This document shows, piece after piece, positions 60,974 through 64,000 of a stretch of DNA of 64,000 nt. How positions within the stretch are numbered: the first letter of the stretch is position 1; every line of letters begins with the position of its first letter. Under the pieces are notes generated by a model. It worked only from the letters and a program-made list of their open reading frames with translations. It was not told the DNA's origin and did no database searches. Source of the DNA: Ilumatobacteraceae bacterium (GTDB lineage: Bacteria; Actinomycetota; Acidimicrobiia; Acidimicrobiales; Ilumatobacteraceae). A program made the position numbers and the translations under genes. The stretch lies in the NCBI GenBank assembly GCA_022425725.1, contig JAKMEY010000059.1:1-64000 (forward strand). The letters are read 5' to 3'.

Positions 60974-62272
60974 TTACGAGTACAAGACCTGTGAGAAGTG
61001 TGCGCTGCTCACGATGTTTGCCCCTTCGCTACGCACGTCGCGTTGAATTGCTTGGTCGTCGGTGATGACCACAACCGGTCGGCTAAGTGGCAGGCGCCGG
61101 ACTTCTTCACGGATGACGTCATCTGCGGTGATTCCGTTGGGTGAGTACATCACTCGAATGAGTGAACGATTCTCTCGATAGGCGCCTGCGATGTTGGCCC
61201 CATCGAAGACGATGATGAGATGGGTGCCGAAGCGTGCTGCGAGTTGCTCGGTGGCGGCGATCAGCAGTTCTCGCTGTTGTTCGAGCGAGCGATCTGACCA
61301 TGTGCCCTTGGTGACGTTGTAGCCGTCGATGATCACCGTTGCTGTTGACTTCAGCAGGTGGATCGTCATCCCTTGCGGGTTGCCGTTCAGACGGCCGGGC
61401 GTTGGCAGTGGAAGCCGCTCCGCTGCGGCCTGCTCGTGAGGAAGTGCTGCTTCGAGCCGCTGACCGAGACTGCGAAGATCATGAAGAATGCCTCCAAGGT
61501 CACTGAGATTGGCGAGAGCCGATCGGCGGTCTTCGAGAGCAAGATCTCGAACGTGCTCCGCGTTTCGTTGAGCGTCAACCGACTGGTCTTCGGCTTCGGA
61601 TGACTTTGCAAGTCGGTCTTGAGCTGCTTGGAGCCGGTCGTTGGCGTGCCGAAGTTCTTGCCGTAAGGCAGCGATCGTCTCGTCGAGCTCTTGCTGTTTC
61701 GACTCGTAATGTACGAGTTCTTCGCGTAGTGCGTCATTTTCCGTTCGAAGCGACGTGATGTGTTCGAGACTTTCGTCTCTTGCGGTTTCTGCGGTCTGCG
61801 CACGTTGCTCTGCTGCACGACGTCGACGTTGCTCTCGGACGACATCGGCTGCTGCGTGGGCGTCTTCGGTCTGCCGAGCGCGTTCTTCTATTTCGGCGAG
61901 AATGAGATCCTCCCAACCTTCCGGGCGGGTGACCCACCATCGAACGATGAGATCGACATCACCTGGCATTGATGAGGCCATCAAGGCACGGAACTCCTCG
62001 TCACCGTCGACTGCTTTTCGTACTCGCCGCAGATCTGATTTCAACAGTCTTGGCCTTGCGAGCAGTTGACGGAGGTGAGCCGGGTACCGGAAACCGGGGT
62101 CACTCACACGGCCCTGCCGGACAAATTCGATGACGTACTCGAGGGCAGGCCGAATGGCGAGCTCTGAGATATCACCGGGGTTTGCCACAGTGTGATCGTA
62201 TCTAACGGTCATTGTGGTCTGGCCGGAGTTTGACCATCTGAGCGTGTACGGCTCATCTCTCGTGGTTGCCAT
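60974..62272 (-). CDS. Coiled-coil NYN-domain (YacP-like) RNA-binding or nuclease protein
   Basis: 432 residues; ATG 62212 is an alternative start. Residues about 1-130 are helical and charged. About 130-260 is a long coiled coil (EQRRRRAAEQRAQTAETARD .. LRQELRHANDRLQAAQDRLA). The C-terminal 165 residues are a PIN-like NYN domain: VIIDGYNVTKGTW, IIVFDGANIAGAY and SRPVVVITDDQAIQRDV hold the acidic residues of the metal site. YacP/Rae1 of Bacillus is a ribosome-associated mRNA endonuclease; the coiled coil here suggests oligomerisation or a different partner. Nuclease activity is inference. Confidence 0.85.
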   Translation of the reverse strand: MATTRDEPYTLRWSNSGQTTMTVRYDHTVANPGDISELAIRPALEYVIEFVRQGRVSDPGFRYPAHLRQLLARPRLLKSDLRRVRKAVDGDEEFRALMASSMPGDVDLIVRWWVTRPEGWEDLILAEIEERARQTEDAHAAADVVREQRRRRAAEQRAQTAETARDESLEHITSLRTENDALREELVHYESKQQELDETIAALRQELRHANDRLQAAQDRLAKSSEAEDQSVDAQRNAEHVRDLALEDRRSALANLSDLGGILHDLRSLGQRLEAALPHEQAAAERLPLPTPGRLNGNPQGMTIHLLKSTATVIIDGYNVTKGTWSDRSLEQQRELLIAATEQLAARFGTHLIIVFDGANIAGAYRENRSLIRVMYSPNGITADDVIREEVRRLPLSRPVVVITDDQAIQRDVRSEGANIVSSAHFSQVLYS

Positions 62273-62302
62273 TCACCAAAATTTCGGATCATGTCCCTGT
62301 CT

Positions 62303-62331
62303 TTGTCACACGTCTGTGGTACTTCTACAGA
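62303..62331 (+). promoter_or_regulatory. Predicted promoter of the DEDDh/GIY-YIG nuclease gene
   Basis: TTGTCA (62303-62308) and TACAGA (62326-62331) are exactly 17 bases apart in the 62-base gap between divergent genes. The -10 ends three bases before the GTG start, so the transcript would start at or just inside the annotated start codon, pointing to leaderless expression or a slightly later true start. Confidence 0.45.
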
Positions 62332-62334
62332 ATC

Positions 62335-64000
62335 GTGAATAGCAGAGCAGACACTTCTGAGGAACTTGGCTTTCAACTCAGCCTCGATGACCTCGGCCGC
62401 CCCCTGATCGACACAACGTTTTGTGTGCTCGACCTCGAAACGACGGGCACGAATTCACAACGCGACCTCATTTGCGAGATCGGTGCGGTCAAGGTGAAGG
62501 CGGGTGAAACGGTTGGCACCTTTCACACCCTCGTCAATCCGGGTGTCGTGCTTCCGCCACAGATCACGGTCATCACCGGACTGACCGACGCCGTGCTCGC
62601 ACCCGCCCCACGAATCGAGCAGGTCATTACGAGCCTCCGGCAGTTCATTGGTGATGCGGTCTTCGTTGCCCATAACGCGTCGTTTGATCTTGGGTTTGTC
62701 AAAGCTGCGTTTGAACGAGCGGGGATTGATGACTTCGCTCCAACCGTTGTCGACACCCTCACTCTGTCGCGACGACTCTTCCGAGATGAGGTGCGCAACT
62801 TCAAACTGGGCACTCTCGCTCAACGCTTCGGCATCGAAAACCGTCCGAGCCACCGAGCGCTAGACGACGCCCTCGCAACGCGTGATTTGCTCTATCTTCT
62901 AATTGAACGAGCAGCGGGTTGGGGGGTGACCGGCCTTGACGATCTTGTTGCCGTCGGCAAACTCACAGGACACCCCCAAGCGAAGAAGTTGCGGCTCACC
63001 GAGTCACTCCCCCGCTCGCCCGGCGTGTACCTCATGGTCGACGACCACGATGTCGTCACATACGTTGGCAAAGCAACAAACCTTCGGCAGCGGGTCAGAA
63101 GTTATTTCGGAAATGACGAACGCCGAAGTGTGATTCCGATGTTGAAGCATCTTTCCCGAATCGAACACATCGCAACCCCTGATGTGTTCACAGCAGAGGT
63201 TCTTGAGCGCCGCCTCATTAGTTCACTAGCACCACGGCACAATCGTGTCGGCAGAAAGAAGCGCCGTCCGATATTTGTTCGACTCGACACCAATGAGATG
63301 TGGCCGCGTTTGTCAATCGTGTACCAAACCCGGTCGCAGGGACAGTATTTGGGGCCTCTTGCCGGACGCCACCAGGCCGAGCAAGCCATTGAAGCACTTC
63401 AGACCGCGTACCCGATTCGTCGATGCACAACCCATATCGGACCTCGATACATCGTCGAACCCGATGCGGCTCCATGTTCTGCAGCCCAACTCGGTGTTGC
63501 CCCTTGCCCGTGCTCAGGATCTGCCGACCCTGCTGCGCATGCATCAGCAGTCGAGGGCGTTGCTCTTGCGATGCAGGGTGAAAGTGCGCATGTCATCGAT
63601 GCGCTCTCTGAGCGAATGCGAAGCCTCGCCGCGCAGCAAAGGTTCGAAGAGGCCGCTTCGGTGCGAGATCGCTTGTCGTCGTTGTTGTCCGCAACCATAA
63701 CTGCACGCCTCGTTGACGCCGTCACCTCTGCTGGACGCGCACGCTTCACGCTTGCCGGTATCGATCACAAAATTGATCAGGGGCTCGTTGATCTCGACCA
63801 TCTCGGCGTCATCCACCGATTTGATACAAGTGAGGCCGATACCGATGCAGAGCGGCTGCTCGTTGCCCGAACGATTCAGCGAGCCTCTGCGCAGTCTCGC
63901 ACGCTCAGCAATGTCGAGAGTTCCGGGCAGTGGCGGTTTCCTCTGAGCGAACCGACCGTTGAGCGTCTCGGTTCTTCAGAGCGAGATCACTCCATGCCGG
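62335..64000 (+). CDS. DEDDh exonuclease fused to GIY-YIG/UvrC-like domain (partial)
   Basis: 555 residues from GTG 62335 to the right edge with no stop; the 3' end is outside the window. The N-terminal DEDDh 3'-5' exonuclease domain, of the DnaQ type, has CVLDLETTGTNSQRD (Asp33, Glu35), FVAHNASFDLGFVKAAF and the HRALDDALAT ending. From about residue 229 a GIY-YIG nuclease domain follows (SPGVYLMVDDHDVVTYVGKA, NLRQRVRSYFGNDERRS), as in UvrC and Cho. Then comes a UvrC-like region with a Cys group (PCSAAQLGVAPCPCSG) and a UVR-like helix (AAQQRFEEAASVRDRL). This fusion is conserved in actinobacteria; a repair role is likely but unproven. Confidence 0.9.
   Translation, partial: MNSRADTSEELGFQLSLDDLGRPLIDTTFCVLDLETTGTNSQRDLICEIGAVKVKAGETVGTFHTLVNPGVVLPPQITVITGLTDAVLAPAPRIEQVITSLRQFIGDAVFVAHNASFDLGFVKAAFERAGIDDFAPTVVDTLTLSRRLFRDEVRNFKLGTLAQRFGIENRPSHRALDDALATRDLLYLLIERAAGWGVTGLDDLVAVGKLTGHPQAKKLRLTESLPRSPGVYLMVDDHDVVTYVGKATNLRQRVRSYFGNDERRSVIPMLKHLSRIEHIATPDVFTAEVLERRLISSLAPRHNRVGRKKRRPIFVRLDTNEMWPRLSIVYQTRSQGQYLGPLAGRHQAEQAIEALQTAYPIRRCTTHIGPRYIVEPDAAPCSAAQLGVAPCPCSGSADPAAHASAVEGVALAMQGESAHVIDALSERMRSLAAQQRFEEAASVRDRLSSLLSATITARLVDAVTSAGRARFTLAGIDHKIDQGLVDLDHLGVIHRFDTSEADTDAERLLVARTIQRASAQSRTLSNVESSGQWRFPLSEPTVERLGSSERDHSMP

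Overview
The window is a compact bacterial chromosome segment of moderate GC, with about 60 protein genes, two tRNA genes and almost no long intergenic space. Family content points to Actinomycetota: a Bpa/PafE-type proteasome activator, SepF beside FtsZ, a PimB'-like mannosyltransferase, an MtrA/MtrB/LpqB-like operon, a DUF3040 protein, a DEDDh exonuclease/GIY-YIG fusion, a division cluster without ftsA, and frequent GTG/TTG starts. Moderate GC plus this gene set suggests the class Acidimicrobiia; that is an inference, not a demonstrated placement. Most genes are ordinary housekeeping genes, and I found no CRISPR array, prophage, insertion sequence or obvious defence island.

Layout. 1-5002: a very large secreted repeat protein (minus strand, running off the left edge) divergent from a Ser/Thr-rich lipoprotein. 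5081-13675, minus strand: hisI-trpE-ygfZ-ppdK-dnaG-rpoD followed by tRNA-Asn, a UUCG hairpin and a CAT-anticodon tRNA. 13726-21429: groES, an alpha/beta hydrolase (plus), nitroreductase, an unrecognised gene with weak acetyltransferase resemblance, dnaE, bpa and a type I phosphodiesterase. 21539-21985: an Rrf2 regulator (plus). 21971-43198: a 21-kb minus-strand division and cell-wall cluster, transcribed mraZ-rsmH-ftsL-ftsI-murE-mraY-murD-ftsW-murG-murC-murB-ftsQ-ftsZ-yggS-sepF-ileS-dksA-like-lspA-rluD. Many of its genes overlap by 1-11 bases, and murF is missing from its usual place. Upstream of mraZ are five 10-bp-phased TGGTG-like repeats (putative MraZ boxes) and a perfect 10-bp inverted repeat. 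43456-48763: lipoate-ligase-like protein, HNH nuclease, small protein, acyl-CoA dehydrogenase, degenerate ROK protein, DUF3040 protein and DNA polymerase IV. 48764-52649, plus strand: membrane protein, inositol-phosphatase family protein, and a response regulator/kinase/GerMN lipoprotein operon. 52659-62272: phosphofructokinase, glpK, an AlaC-like aminotransferase, a ROK glucokinase, SRPBCC protein, membrane protein, PimB'-like glycosyltransferase, QueG and a coiled-coil NYN-domain protein. 62335-64000: a DEDDh/GIY-YIG nuclease running off the right edge.

How the genes fit together. The central cluster supplies peptidoglycan precursor synthesis (MurB, C, D, E, G, MraY) and the divisome (FtsZ, Q, L, I, W, SepF), probably under MraZ control. 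The ppdK-dnaG-rpoD stretch links carbon flow, replication priming and the primary sigma factor. The mtrAB-lpqB-like operon is a cell-envelope sensing system. The 56.8-59.9 kb block pairs sugar phosphorylation with phosphatidylinositol mannoside-type glycosylation. The most unusual items are the modular Cys-paired, Trp-rich secreted protein, a DksA-fold protein with a histone-like Lys/Ala/Pro tail and no zinc cysteines, the control region of mraZ, and the hairpin between the tRNAs.
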